DNA of 64,000 nucleotides from Auanema rhodensis. Taxonomy: Eukaryota; Nematoda; Chromadorea; Rhabditida; Rhabditidae. Each line of letters opens with the position of its first letter. Positions within the stretch are counted from its first letter, which is position 1. Where the stretch lies: assembly GCA_964057225.1 (NCBI GenBank), contig OZ059897.1:14384001-14448000 (forward strand). Direction: 5' to 3'. Below, piece after piece: positions 50,342 to 63,262 of the stretch. Under the pieces are notes generated by a model. That model searched no databases. It had not been told where the DNA came from and was given only the letters and a program-made list of their open reading frames with translations. Both the position numbers and the translations under genes were made by a program.

Positions 50342-53300
50342 TTAGAATTTGGTACGACGAGGCTGTATTGAATGCCAGGTAGCCAAATGATTTCCTTCTT
50401 CTGAATAGGCTCTTGTATAATGGCCTAATTCCTATAATATTTAATTTGAATTGATTAAAATGATGAAAATGATACTTTTCCACTGGATTTCTTTCCAACT
50501 GTTATGTGACCAATACTAGCTGATGAACCATCTGCTTTTTCACAAACCATACTCAAACGAACAGTAGCATTCTTTAATAAAATAATTTTATAATCTATTA
50601 ATAATAATAAAATCACCTTAAACTTCTTTCTGGGAATATTAAAGAAAACACTTTCAGAGATATCAGTAGCTCCCTTCTCAAGACAATGTCGACTCGTCTT
50701 CTTCTTGATGTATACACCACCTAATGGTAGTACAAGATAGACACGTACAAATATATCTAAATAGCAATTACATATATGACCATATAAACAACATATTTTG
50801 ATTATTAAGTGAGATAAACTGTACTTTTGTATTCAGAATTGAGATCTCGAATTTTTGAAACAACGACCGTTAAAACATCTTTCTGATGCGATATGAGAGT
50901 CAAAACATCACCAAGGCGCTCATTTGAATTTTCGTCGTATACGGGCTGAAATACACAGAGAATATCAAACGTCTTTTCATTATAACAAAACGAGAATAGC
51001 ATTTTTTAAACTAACCGTTGGTTTGAGAGTCAATGAAATTGGAACTTGACATTCTGTTTTTGTAACATTTAAATCCTATAATCTTATATTCAATTTAAAC
51101 ATATATTCAAGTATTCAAACCTTAATGCGAATTCTACATTGACCTACAATACGTGCAGACTGATTCTTACTGGAATATAATTGAGCCAAAAGGGCAATCT
51201 AGAAATAATACAAATATATAAAATAAAATATTTTTCTTATAGTATATTGAAATTAAAAAAAAAGGTATTTCATTGACCTTAGACATGTCACCTATTCTAA
51301 CACATTGTTGAAATATGACGCCATAATCAAGAATAGAAGCTGGTGTTGATTTTGCCTACAAAATTTGAAAAAATTAAAAAAAACTATTCTGAATATAGAC
51401 AAAAGACTCACCTCAGTACGCCATAATGGTTTTGGATGTGGCAGTAAAAAGAATAAAAGCCATATATGACCTAAATCTCCACAAGCATCTGTAATTTTTT
51501 CCACTTGAACAGATAACATTTGACTTGGTCTATAATAATTTTAAAAATAATATAAAATATTTGTTTAACTGTAAAATTAACTTACTCATGATAAGAAAGA
51601 ATTAAATGTACAGTTGGAAAGTCTGGTCCTGATTCAATTATGGATGAACATGTGCTATCAAGTGAATCTGTTGAGATAGCTCGTTGAAGATTAGCTGGTT
51701 CTACTGGAGTTGATACTTAAATAATCTCAATGCTTATTCAGTATCAAAGAACTGTTGAAAAAAATAAAAATTGTTTTCGAATACTTACCAACACTTTCTC
51801 TTTTTGGAGTTTCTTCGTTCTTTGGTTGCTCTTCTAGTGTTAATTGTTTCTAAACCAATAAAAAAAAGATGACAAAAACAATCTACAAAGCCGAAAACGA
51901 ACTAACCTGAATTTCTTCCGATGGTACTAAATAAGTGATTTTCTTATCTTCGTCATCACTTCTTTCACAAATCCCATATCCCATACGTACAACTTCCTCC
52001 ATCGGATTTGAGCAATTTAATTCGGTTTTTTCCGAATATCTAAATAATACAGTATTTGAAATAAATAATATTTCTCTGAGAAATAAATCAAAAACATCTT
52101 CACAAAATACAAGCAATAAGACTTGTATTTGAAAAAAGCGGAAGAATTTTTTTAAAGATGATCTATGAATGCACCACATACCTCAATGGAATTTTGGATA
52201 ATGTCTGTGAGCTACTGAGAATGCCTGCAAATGAGCAAAACATCAAAATGCAGAAAAAAAGAAGGAGAGAAAGAAGTTAGTAGAAGGAGTAGACGATGGA
52301 GTTGATAGAAAAAATGAAAGTAGATTTTTGATTAAGTATGAGAAGTAGAACTCAACGAAGAAAAGTTATTTTTTTTCGTTTTGAACACATAGAAAATGCA
52401 AGAAATATAGAGAGTAAAAGGAGAGGATGAAGACATTGTTTGCGAATAAAAAATGGTAAAATGAGAGCAGAAACAGCAGAAACAACAGAATTTTTTTTTT
52501 GGAAAATTGGATCATTTTGTGAATAGTCAGTGAACGTACGAGCAGAATGCGGAAGATCTACTGCTCATTCTATATATGAATGTTTTTTGTTTGCTCTGAT
52601 GTATCTTTCAGAATGGCTGGAGAGGACCAATCATGGAAGATGAAGTGAGAAAGAGAGATACAGAATAGATATAGGATCGAAAAACAAGCCTTGAGGCAGA
52701 AATTTTTTTCATCTCTTCGGAACCAAACGTCATATAAGCAAACTAATCGGGTTGTCGATAAGCATGCTCTTGCAGTAAAATACACATAATAACAAAGTCG
52801 AAAGCGAAATGAAGCTCAGAGTGCTTCTCCCATATCAATTTGTCATAAGAAAAAGTCCTGACTGAATTGGAAACACTCTCAGTTGCTCTGTTTTTCTGCT
52901 TTCTCTTACACTTGGTTCACACTCACTCCCACAGCTTGCTAGAATGACACTAACGGATATAGAAGTCAATGAAGCCGTATGATGACGACAATAAGTCGCC
53001 GATGTCAGCAAGAGCAAGAGAATGAGTCTGTCAGTCAACGAAGAGATTTTTGATGATGAGAATGATGATGATGAAGAAGAAGAAGAGAAATGAGACAAAA
53101 GGGTTGTGAGTGATATTAAAGATTTCATTTATTCTTTTCAATTTAAAAAGGAAAAAATCTAAATAAAATTTGATATTAAGTATAGTGTACGTATAAATTA
53201 TATGAATAAGTCATAGAATGTTATAAAAATAAAATGTAATTGAATATGACATATGCATGTATGTATGCTCCATTAAAAGGATATTAGACCTATGACATTT

Positions 53301-55687
53301 CCTTTTTTTCTTTTTTTCTATAATAAAAAAAGAAAGATTGAATACATTATATCAAAAATTACTAAAGTAAAATAATAAGATGATAAGACGATAAGAAAAC
53401 TTTTATTTAACTTTTCAAACTAACTCTTTGAGCTTAAGCTTAAGCTTCAACATTAATTTTAGTTTTCTTCTTCTTCTTTTCTCTGTAGAATACTACAAAC
53501 TAAGGTTGTTGATTGAATGAATAAATAAAATATTTCTAGCAAAGCATTATCTTTATAAAAGGAAATAAAAGCATTTAACTTTTGTTTTACTGAATATACA
53601 TATCTCCAGATGCCATGAAGTAAGCCAACAAACAACTTTGAATGACGTCATGATGTTTTGTTCAATGACTTCGATGAACCAATACTGATTGCCTGGCTCA
53701 GAGGTAATTAAGGCGAAACACCGTACAAGCGTTCAAATCATCTAAGAAACAATCGAATTTTCAATTGTCCAATTTTTCAAATATCAAATAACCAATAGCT
53801 TTTCAAAAAAAAATTTTCTCTGCTTCATTTCAGATTTTTTTTATTGCATCTCTATTTCTTTTTCACTTTTTCTCTGTATTACTTTAACAGATTGCTTTAA
53901 GAGAAAAAAAGAAAAGAAAAATATACATCCATAGCAATATAAAATTTTTTTTTGGATTGTTGATCATTATGACAGAATATATTTATACAATCAAGCAGTT
54001 TATTCACGTATTTCTCGTTTGGAAAAAAAAAAGATTTGAGAGAAGAAAATCAAAAAGAACGTCATTTTTTCGTGTTTTTCCAATTTAATAATTCCAATTT
54101 CGAGGCGTTATTTTCGAAAAAAATTTAAAATGTCAATTGAAAATTGAATGACAGTTATTTGTTCCGCTTACAGCAAAATTTATGTTTTGTATAAGAACCA
54201 AATGTGTAAAAACACCTTAGTTCTTCTTAATTTCCTACTTTTATTTTTTTAAAAAGAGATTTTAATTTAAATAAAAGAAATAAAAGGAAACAATTATTTA
54301 ATCAAATACAAAGTTTGTAACTTCTTTTGCAACTTAGCGTCAAACGCACAAGGATATGGATGACGGTCTATCTAACTTAATATAGAAACAAGGAAATGAA
54401 GATGTGCAGAAGCAGGGGTGGTGGAGGCGGAGGAGAATGAGGGAGAGAAGGAAAAGAAGGAGTAATACCCGGAAGACCAAAAATAAAAAATTGTTAAATT
54501 AGTCGAAAACTCAGAACTAGAAGTTTGAAAATGGAAAAGGCCAATGTTGGTATGTTGTGACAACGGAAAACGAATTACTGGGCCACGCCAGCTGATTCTC
54601 AGTAGCTGAATGACTCTTGCTCGCCTATAAGAGTTGAGGAGGGGGTGAGACAGGGAATGAATAAGAGCAGCTATGTGGCTATATGCATGGAAAGAGAGGA
54701 AAAAAAAGAGAGAGAGAGAGAGATGTGAACAGAGAGGAATAGGAAGATGTGGATAGTATTTCCATTTCTTATATTCGGATGTCCATAAAAACTTAATTTT
54801 TCAAATATGTAATAAGTTTTTGAACACAAAATTAAACGAATATTTTCAACAAAAAAATGCTCAAATTGGCTTTTTTAATAGAAATATCCGGTCTTACTTG
54901 ATACGTGTTTGTAAAGGAAATTAAATGATATTCATTGTTATTGAAAATTGAGATATGAAAAATAAAAAATAAATAAACAAAAAGAAAGTATAAAAGACAA
55001 CAAATCGGTTGAAGGGTGAAGGATAATGAACAAAAAACAGTCTATGTTATATGCTTCAGAAGGAAGATGCTTCATGTTTTAAACTACGCAGCCACGTGCT
55101 TCTTTCACGTCAAAGCCACAGATTTTCAAAAAGAAAACATTATTTTTGAAATTTTCCAAACAGACCTCAAGCAAAAATAAAGTGAAACAGAGCGCTAGTA
55201 TTCTGAAAAGATATTTTCAATAACGGCTAAAATTTTTTTGTGCTTCGAAGTGGGAACCAGGAAAAATTCTATCTCGATTATTATCTTCCTCTGTTGAAAA
55301 AAAATAACTTCATCATCCAAGTTCATCCAGATTTCTCTGATTTCAAAACTAACGGAAAACGACAAGAAGCATCTAAAGAATTTCATTTTTGAACACAAAT
55401 CTAAAAAGTTTTACATAAGCAGTTGACATCAAAATTGATAACTGTGTATAAAATAGAAGAAGATGCCTCAGGCTATTCGGAGAATTGAAAAAAAAATGAA
55501 AAAGAATGACACAATAACCACGAAGCACGTCATTTGCTCGTAAAATAAAAAAAGAGAAGTTTGAAAAAAGTGGGTGGAAAACTAATAGAAAACTTCATAA
55601 TAGTTTTAACATACCAATATTCTCTTCTTGAAGTTTGCACCATTTGCTGTTTGAACCATAAAATGGAAGATCATTATCCAGACGTAG
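50342..55687 (-). CDS. Synaptotagmin-like tandem C2-domain protein (5' end incomplete)
   Basis: Coding exons in transcript order: 55687-55615, 52224-52182, 52039-51907, 51849-51789, 51715-51586, 51529-51412, 51355-51278, 51198-51121, 51075-51016, 50945-50825, 50756-50617, 50571-50476 and 50431-50342. They join in frame into at least 406 residues. The N-terminal ~130 residues are polar, acidic and Ser-rich. A first C2-like domain follows (about 135-255), then a second (about 268-400, starting near GDVLTL). The end, with WHSI at 396-399, matches the C-terminal WHxL/WHS motif of synaptotagmins. The Asp residues that bind calcium in loop 1 (usually followed by DPYV) are not seen in either domain, so it is probably calcium-independent, like Syt12 to Syt17 types. 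Introns are 44-142 nt except the first (3,390). The start codon is not in these exons; exon 55615-55687 is less certain than the rest. Confidence 0.75.
52225..55614 (-). other. Long intron of the C2 gene (3,390 nt)
   Basis: Bounded by donor GTATGT and acceptor TTTGCAG. It holds purine-rich segments, a GAT/GAA repeat near 53060-53090, a GA tract at 54704-54722, and a consensus CRE palindrome TGACGTCA at 53643-53650. A minus-strand open frame at 52835-53128 starts hydrophobic and Ser-rich but derives from the GAT/GAA repeat. I found no exon that I can support. Confidence 0.5.
53643..53650. promoter_or_regulatory. CRE-like palindrome TGACGTCA
   Basis: Exact CREB/ATF consensus inside the large intron of the synaptotagmin-like gene. 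It may mark an internal promoter or enhancer, or be chance. Confidence 0.25.
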
Positions 55688-58540
55688 CTGATATACATAA
55701 AATAATAATATTATAATTAAAATAAATAATATTATTATAAGAAACGTTAGCAGTTCCATTTGTCTTTCCCTTTATGTTGTAGATAATCTGCAATTATTAT
55801 AATTTTTTTCATTCTTAGGAAGAGAAAAAAACAACACAGTTATACATACATTATGCTCTGTGATGTTTAGAAAAGAAAAAGATTTAAAAAAATAATTAAA
55901 TAGATTAGGAAAACTATACATTTTAAAGATGAATAAACATGGAAATAAAAAAAAAGAAAAAACAAGGACAAACATAATTAAAACCGATGTAGAGGAAAAA
56001 TAATCAAAACTGAAATTCGTAAAAGTAATGCTGAATTCTAGATGAAAAAATATAAAATATTCACTTTACCTTGACAACTTTTTTTTTTAAAAATGAAAGG
56101 AATACCTTGAAAATTTTGAATAATCTAAATAACTGTTACAGAATTAAAAAATAGTTAATGAATATTATATAAAATTTATTTAAAATTATAATTTCTATAT
56201 GATAATATATTAATTTTATTAAAGCTTAAAGGGATTTGATAAAACTATAGAGAGAGAAAATTGGAAACAGTGTAAAAGAAAGATAACGAGAGAGAGTGAC
56301 AACAAGAGAATCCAATTGAAACAGAATTTTTTTGAAACAGTCAATGCATTAATTCAGAAATTAGGCACATTTGTGAAATGAAAAATAAATTTTTTTGATA
56401 TTTCATCTATATATGTTTCATATTTGTTGAATATTCATGAACTAATTGTTAATAACTCGTTGGAAAAAAACGTAAAAGGAAAGATAAGCTAGACCAAACC
56501 GTCCATTTTGTGTTGAAGAAAAGAATGATTTGTTCGTGAAACTTTGAAATAACAAAGATAAATTTTTATTGCTTGATCAAACTAATGTGGAAAAAACATG
56601 TATATGAAGAGAGAAAAAAAAACAAAAAAGACTGTTTTAAGTTAAATTATTGAAACAATATTGAAATGAATAGTGTTTCAACTAAACTCAACTATTCAAC
56701 TATTTGGTTTAACTGCTTAAATACTTAAAAAATCTCCACAGTTTGAAGAAGAAAAAAGAATTTCTATAGAAGAAGCTGAAATACAAATTTTGTTTTCTAC
56801 CTTAATAGTCAACGAAACGTAAAAACATGAAGAAAAATATTTCACATGAAGCTTCATTGACGATGAAGGGGAAATTCTCATTTTGTCAGTTCAGAGTACA
56901 CATGACGGTCAGCATTTTAAGAATAAAAGAATTAGAAATTAAGAATAGATAAAGAGATTGGAAGATATGGAGAGAAGAAGAGAAAAGTGCATAAACGTCT
57001 TTCCAATAAATTAAAAAATGTTTTTTCTTATGATAAAATAATAGTTAACATATACATTTCTCCAAATACATATGGTAAATATGTAAGTATATATTTAAAA
57101 TTAAGTTTATTAAGTTTGAGTGCAATGAGAACATATAAATTGCTGAGCAAAATTTCTACATTTTGAGAGCTTTTGTTTAAAGAATTGTTTAGTTTCAGAA
57201 AACAAGAAGATCTTATACTACATATATATATATATATATATAGTAAAATATTGAAACATGGGAGAAAGAGAAAGGAAAAAGACTCAACAGAGAACTTTTT
57301 GTACTTTTTTCGAGTTGAAAGAACTTAATTTGAAAATATGATATAATGAGAAAATGTATGGAACAGTAAAAATATTTGACATCAGAATTTGAATATAATT
57401 CTAAAAATGGATAAAAAAAAGAAGTTAATGGATAGGACATATATATTAATATTTTATTTAATTAGATGAAACATTGCTCAATACTGAGAGATAATGCTAT
57501 ATACATCTATGTAAGTTTTCACAGAAAGTTAGAATGAACATATCAAAAAGGATACATTTAGTATGATGAGACTTTCAATCATTTTTTTCTCATAGGCTTC
57601 TCAATAAAATGTAAGTGAATAAATGAGTTGACTATTTGCTTCTCCCACTTTTTTAAGCTTATGGAGCTGAAAAAAATTGTAGAAAAGCTAGACGTTGGAT
57701 TCAATGTCTGGCGCTGAAAGGAGCCAAGCAAAGAGGTTGATAGACAGGACCACAAAGCCTTTAGATTCCCATTTGTGGAGCTTTAATGAAATTACACACA
57801 AACGATTCATTATACCCTTAGGCTGTGTTTCTGAGCTAGCTGATTAGATCGAGCATGAGCACGATGATGCAAGAAAAAAGAGGAAAAATTGCACTAGTGT
57901 CAATAACTTTTCTAAACTCGATCTCATCTCTGAAATTTCACTTAAGTTGTGATAGAAAAAGAAAACGAAATAAATTTCATGAAAAGTAACAGATAAACTA
58001 GATAAGCACTTGGTTATGAACATTGAAAATTGAATTTAACTTATTTCAATCTAGATAGAAAGAAAAACAATAAAATATTTTGAAATTTTCTTTTATTCAA
58101 TTTATATTTTTTCTTTTCAAAATTTTACAAATTAAAAGATGAAATGTCAAATATTTGGAAGTCCATTGTCTGAAAAAAATGAAGTCAAAAAGATAGAAAA
58201 ATAATAATATAAGATACTAATATGGAAAGGTCATTTATTTCATTTTAGTATAAATCGGTTAAAAATAAAATAAAAATAGATTGAGTAACAATGAAGACGA
58301 TGATGAGGAGCTTACATGGAAAAGGATAATGGCTAATGTAGCCTGACTTTCGTTGAAATATCTTTGAACCATCTTTTTCTTGTTTCAGTTTCACACTCTT
58401 ATGTCTTTTGTCAATCTAAAGCATTAGGCTTATATCGTTTCTTTGGAATCAACATCGTTTTCTCTCATGATGACCACGACTTTACCAGATGTCTGTTGAT
58501 CTTCATCTCTATACTCACCGTGTTCTCTCGGTGAGCTAAC
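55688..58540 (-). other. Putative 5' intron of the C2 gene or intergenic DNA
   Basis: AT-rich with a TA repeat at 57222-57242 and a less AT-rich pocket at about 57650-57850 that contains a 7-bp CCACAAA/TTTGTGG inverted repeat. No exon is supported. Confidence 0.4.
57222..57242. repeat. (TA)n microsatellite
   Basis: About 21 bp of alternating T and A. Confidence 0.85.
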
Positions 58541-58733
58541 CGAACATAAGAGGAAACAATAGATAACTGACGATTTCACGATAGAGAATGAAAAATGAAT
58601 GAAAATAGTTGTAAGAAACATGTAGAGAATGGAGTTAAGAACTGGCTTATGGCCGGATTTCATAGCTCCAGATACGATCTTTACGCACAGCGTACAGAAC
58701 TTCTTTGTATTGTGATCAGGCAGAGGATTATAA
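58541..58733 (-). CDS. Candidate membrane-anchor first exon of the C2 gene
   Basis: A minus-strand exon-like block has an acceptor (CTTCATTCAG) just before 58733, an ATG at 58663-58661, 41 codons with a long hydrophobic stretch ending in CFLLCS, and a phase-0 donor (GTTAGC) after 58541. That phase matches exon 55687-55615. A short N-terminus, one membrane segment and nearby cysteines suit a synaptotagmin N-terminus. A second, stronger-looking donor (GTGAGT, exon end 58519) would break frame. The block is richer in G+C than its flanks. Confidence 0.3.
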
Positions 58734-61223
58734 CTGAATGAAGACAAATAAATGTGAATTTTCAATAATATTTTTTAATTTTTTTAAATAAATAAATATA
58801 AATAAACATATTTAATATAATTTGTTAATAGAAAAATCATATTGAAATTACTATTTATCTTATTTTCTAATGTTTTCATAAGTTCAAATAATTCATACAA
58901 CAAAATATTTTTTCAAGTTTTTCAAATGAATATTTCGCGGGATGAGATATATCTTCGATACTATACATAACTAAGTTTTAAAGGAAATAAACTTTAAAAT
59001 GAGAAGCCATTTTTAAAAATTTGAAAGAGAAGGTTGAGGAAGTTTCATTAGTTTATCTATATATTATATATTCCAACTAGGTATAATATAAGAAAATTAG
59101 TATAATCAAATATTTCAAGTAAATTATAATTTTTATAAAAAAAAACAAATAAACAATATATGGTAATAGAAGTTAAATAACAAATAAAGTTGCATTTAAA
59201 GATGAAAACTTGGTGAAACTTTATCTAAACAGAATAAGCTTTATAGCTATGTATGACCATCCGTCAATGTCCATGTCAATTCTTCTGAAACAGCTCTTTT
59301 ACTTCAATAAATACGTTTTTTCATTAAAGCCAATTCGTTTAAATGAACTTTCTTTTCTATTGAATCAATCGTTTAATCTATTTTAAAATTATCGAAATTT
59401 AATTTTTAATTCATCAAATAGGAGAAATTAGAAGAATAATTAAAATAATGAAGTAAAAATCTTTTAATATATCAAAAAATTTAGTTTTTAATTATTTTAA
59501 ATATATTTCCTTTTACAAATATATTTTTAAATTATATATAAATATGATAAATATCTAATATATAATTATTTGAACATATCATCACAGTAGATCATTTTAA
59601 CAAGAAAAAATTATTATTATTTGTATTATTGCAAATATAATCAAGAATTAGTTTATATATCAATCCAGATTGATAAAATAGATAAAAACAATTTTTTTAA
59701 GCAGATATTTACATATTTTACAAATAAAAAAGTTGTCATATAGACAAGAAAACCTTTCAGTTATTCATTAGTTCATATGTTTTGAAACAAAAACATTTGA
59801 TGTGAAATTTTCATTTTTCTCTCATATGTCTGTCAAAAATTTTTCTTGATTTGTATTTATTATGAATTTCGGTTATTGAGCTTTATACATTGCTTACTAA
59901 ATCTGTTTCAAATGCCTCTCATGCTCGAAATGAAAGATCGTTTTTTCCAAATTTCTCCTTCTTTTTTTTTCGAATGAATTAATTAAAAAAGAATTTGTAT
60001 TGTCTCATTTCTATAGTTACATAACAAAGATGAAAAGTTCATCTTTCAATATTGTAGTATATAAGAAAAAAGAAATGAGGGGTATATAGTAGATACATAT
60101 GTTTATAACATATACCAATTAATGATATCATTCTTGCTCAGATTTCTTTTTTTCTTAATTCTATATCGAATATGACTCTTTTATCTGCTTTCTTCGTTTT
60201 TTTGAACAGATCATGTGGTCGGAAACGCACTGGTTGGCATGGAAACACTTGAAGTTTTCTTAGCAAACTTTGATGCCTTCACTTCACAATTTGTCCACTT
60301 GGAACAGCTTAACTATCTTGTCCCTTTTCTTATCGAATGTTTTATTCAGGAAATTTATCACTTTTTCTTTAATGATTAGCTTTGTTATAAAATTTAAGTT
60401 AGCTATTCTAATGTTTTTCCTAAACTATATTTGAACAATGTATTTCTTTGTCTTCCCATTTTTTCTTCAAACCTTATCCCTAAAAATTGATGTTGGAAAC
60501 ATTGCTGACAAAGCTTTTCACAAAAACTTCTTGTGCTCTCAGTTATTCGGAGGTTTTTTTGTTAGCTTGAACAAAATGTATGTCTCTCTCTCTCTCTATC
60601 TCTCTCTATTTATTCGTTTAAATTACCTCAGTTTCAGCACAATTTTGCCTATTATTATAGAGCATTTACGACTAATTTCGGAGAAAACTTTGCCCTTCTC
60701 ACTCTATTTATGAAAATTTCTATTATTTTTGTATTGAATATCATTCTACGAGTCTCCTATCTATAGACTTTATTTGTTCTTTATAAAAATGGTTTCAACT
60801 ATTTCAAAGTAATATATATATATATACATGTATGTATGATATCCTATATGCACTCTCTTCTTTTTTTCTCTTTTTACTTCCCGCTCTCTCTCTTAAAACG
60901 TATATTTCTTATAAGTTTCGATATGTTTTATTAAACATATTTTTTCCATTTATATTGTTGTCAACGTTTCACCTAAAATTTCATGTCTTACCCTTATTCT
61001 TATTCATCGGATTGCCTTGCACCTCTCACTCACTTCCTCACTCCCATCTTCCTCCCTCTCTTCACACTCCCCCACATGCATGTTTTTCTCTTTTTATTTT
61101 AATCTTTGAAAGTACAGAAGGATTTCATGTTGAACAATATTTAATTTTAATCCATTTTACTTTTAAATTTTTTTTGTTTCTCGATTTTCAATTGGAAAAA
61201 CAGTTCTTTTATTTATAATACAG

Positions 61224-61269
61224 TGAACCATTTTAGCTGCTGGAATAGGTAAGCAGCCAAGATGGTTCA
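61224..61269. other. Tight 18-bp inverted repeat (hairpin)
   Basis: Arms 61224-61241 and 61252-61269 pair over 18 positions, 16 of them Watson-Crick, around a 10-nt loop. The remaining two are one G-U wobble and one mismatch in RNA of either strand. The flanks are unremarkable, so it is not clearly a transposon end. Confidence 0.45.
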
Positions 61270-63179
61270 TTAAGCTTAGTTCGATAAGGAAAACCTTCTG
61301 CAAGTCATTAATTTTGTCTCCTGTATGTTCTGATGAAACGTTACGAGCATTAAAGCACACAGTTCAATCTCATTTATTTTTATTGCAATTATTGAATATT
61401 TTAATATAATTGTATAATTTTTCTCGAGGTAACATTTAACCATAAATTCGAGAATGTCATCTATTTTTAGTCAATTTTATCATATTTTATCTCTTCGGTT
61501 CTTTTATCAAATATCACATGTGACTGGTAAAAATATTTTGTTGACGCCCCCTGATATAGCTTCTATGTTTTCACGTATGAACTTACCACTTTTCAGTCGT
61601 TCTTTTCGTATCGCTTAAACTATATGTATACGAATATATGTATATATTTCCATATAGTTATAGTTAGTCTAGTACTCTTTCATCTACTTTGTGTTTATAA
61701 AATTTGTGAAAGTCTTCAAGTACATGGTCTTCTGTATATTTCAACAATATTATTGTTATCAGCATTCAAATCAAAAACTTCTTACATTTTGTTCATTTCA
61801 TTTCATTTTATTATTTCACCTTTTCTTTTCCAACTTTCACTATATTTTTCCGGATATTTTCATGTTTTACTGAGTAATAGACTACCACAATCTTCAATTC
61901 TTGATGACATTTATTCCGTAATTGGCTCTTGCTTCTGCCGGAACTGGAGAAAAACAAAAAAAAGTTTTCCATATTTTTTTTTCATTTTTCTTGTATAGTC
62001 TGTGTCCAAAAAATTTCAAATTTCAAATTATTTATATGAAGACAAGCAGCTTTCTTCTTCTTTTTTTTCTGACGTTACCTTCTCAATTGCTCACTGATAA
62101 TACAAATGACGAAAAATTGAAAGATAATATGATACAATTGTTTGATATATGTATGAAATCAAATTAAAAAGAATTAATTTTCTCGAATTTCCACTAAACG
62201 TATTTTCTTCAACCACGTCATGCTACATGTATCACGCATTCTAGATATTTGTTGTTGACATTGCATCGTCTCATTAGCCGAATGTCAAACCAATAATCTT
62301 TGCAACATACATATTTCTCTGTAATTTGCCATTTCATTTATCTTTTGAATAATTTTCTTTTTTAAAACAAAATAAGATGAAAACATGATCAGCTTCTTCT
62401 TGATTTATGACCATTGAATGACAAAAACGACTATGAAAACTTGAATTGTTTTAATGAAAAAATCCGTTAATCAAGTGGGCTCAACCAAGCGATTTATAAA
62501 AAACATGTGAAGCCAAAGCTCATAACAAAGGATTTCAAAAATTTGTCTGATAATTTGCAATCTTGTCATGTCTCTTTTGGCCCGGAAGATATTCTTTGAA
62601 CATTATAAATTGATCGTTTAATCATTATGTCTTGAATGAAAAAAAATGCAAAAAAGAGAAATATATTTTGATATAAGAATAACAAGAATAATATTTCGAA
62701 TTTCGCGGATAAAATTGAACTATGGACCGTAGATTGAATAAGAATTCTGAAAAAAAAACCTAAAAGAAACAAAAAATATAGAGAAACGATAACATTACTT
62801 TCGATAAAATAGACAAAGAAAGCAAAACAATTGTTGTTGCAATATGTTTGTTAGTATTCAGTCATCAAACTTGTGTGCCATGCTTTCTTCATTCTTTTCT
62901 TTATTCAAGCTTAAGTTGGAAAAGATAATTTACTTTGAAAACATATCTCATCTCTTTGAATAAGCTATTTATGCTTTCAATTCTACCTGAGTAACAAAAA
63001 AAGAAAACATTTTAATTTTTCTTTTCTTCACATCAATTCGATTTGTAAAATGTAGTAGAGTGGTATGTAGCACAACATATCATCCAACTTCATCTTTATC
63101 TCATCGTAGAAGTTTTTTCTTCGTCGCATGCACATTGAAAAAGTTCAAAACAAAACAGATTCTTCATGAGCATTTTAAG

Positions 63180-63262
63180 ATACATAGATATATAGATAGA
63201 TGTATGTACATGAATACATGTGTATGTATATGGATGTATACATGTATCTATGCATGTATATA
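63180..63262 (+). repeat. TATG/GATA imperfect tetranucleotide repeat
   Basis: Imperfect tandem TAGA, TGTA and CATG units over about 80 bp. Same class as near 16441. Confidence 0.8.

Noticed and set aside
52835-53128. 97-codon minus-strand frame with a Ser-rich, signal-peptide-like start inside the C2 gene intron
   Set aside because: The Ser run comes from a GAT/GAA repeat on the plus strand, and no donor joins it in phase to the next exon.
57819-58430. Scattered TTAGGC hexamers (nematode telomere unit)
   Set aside because: They are single copies only, with no tandem array.
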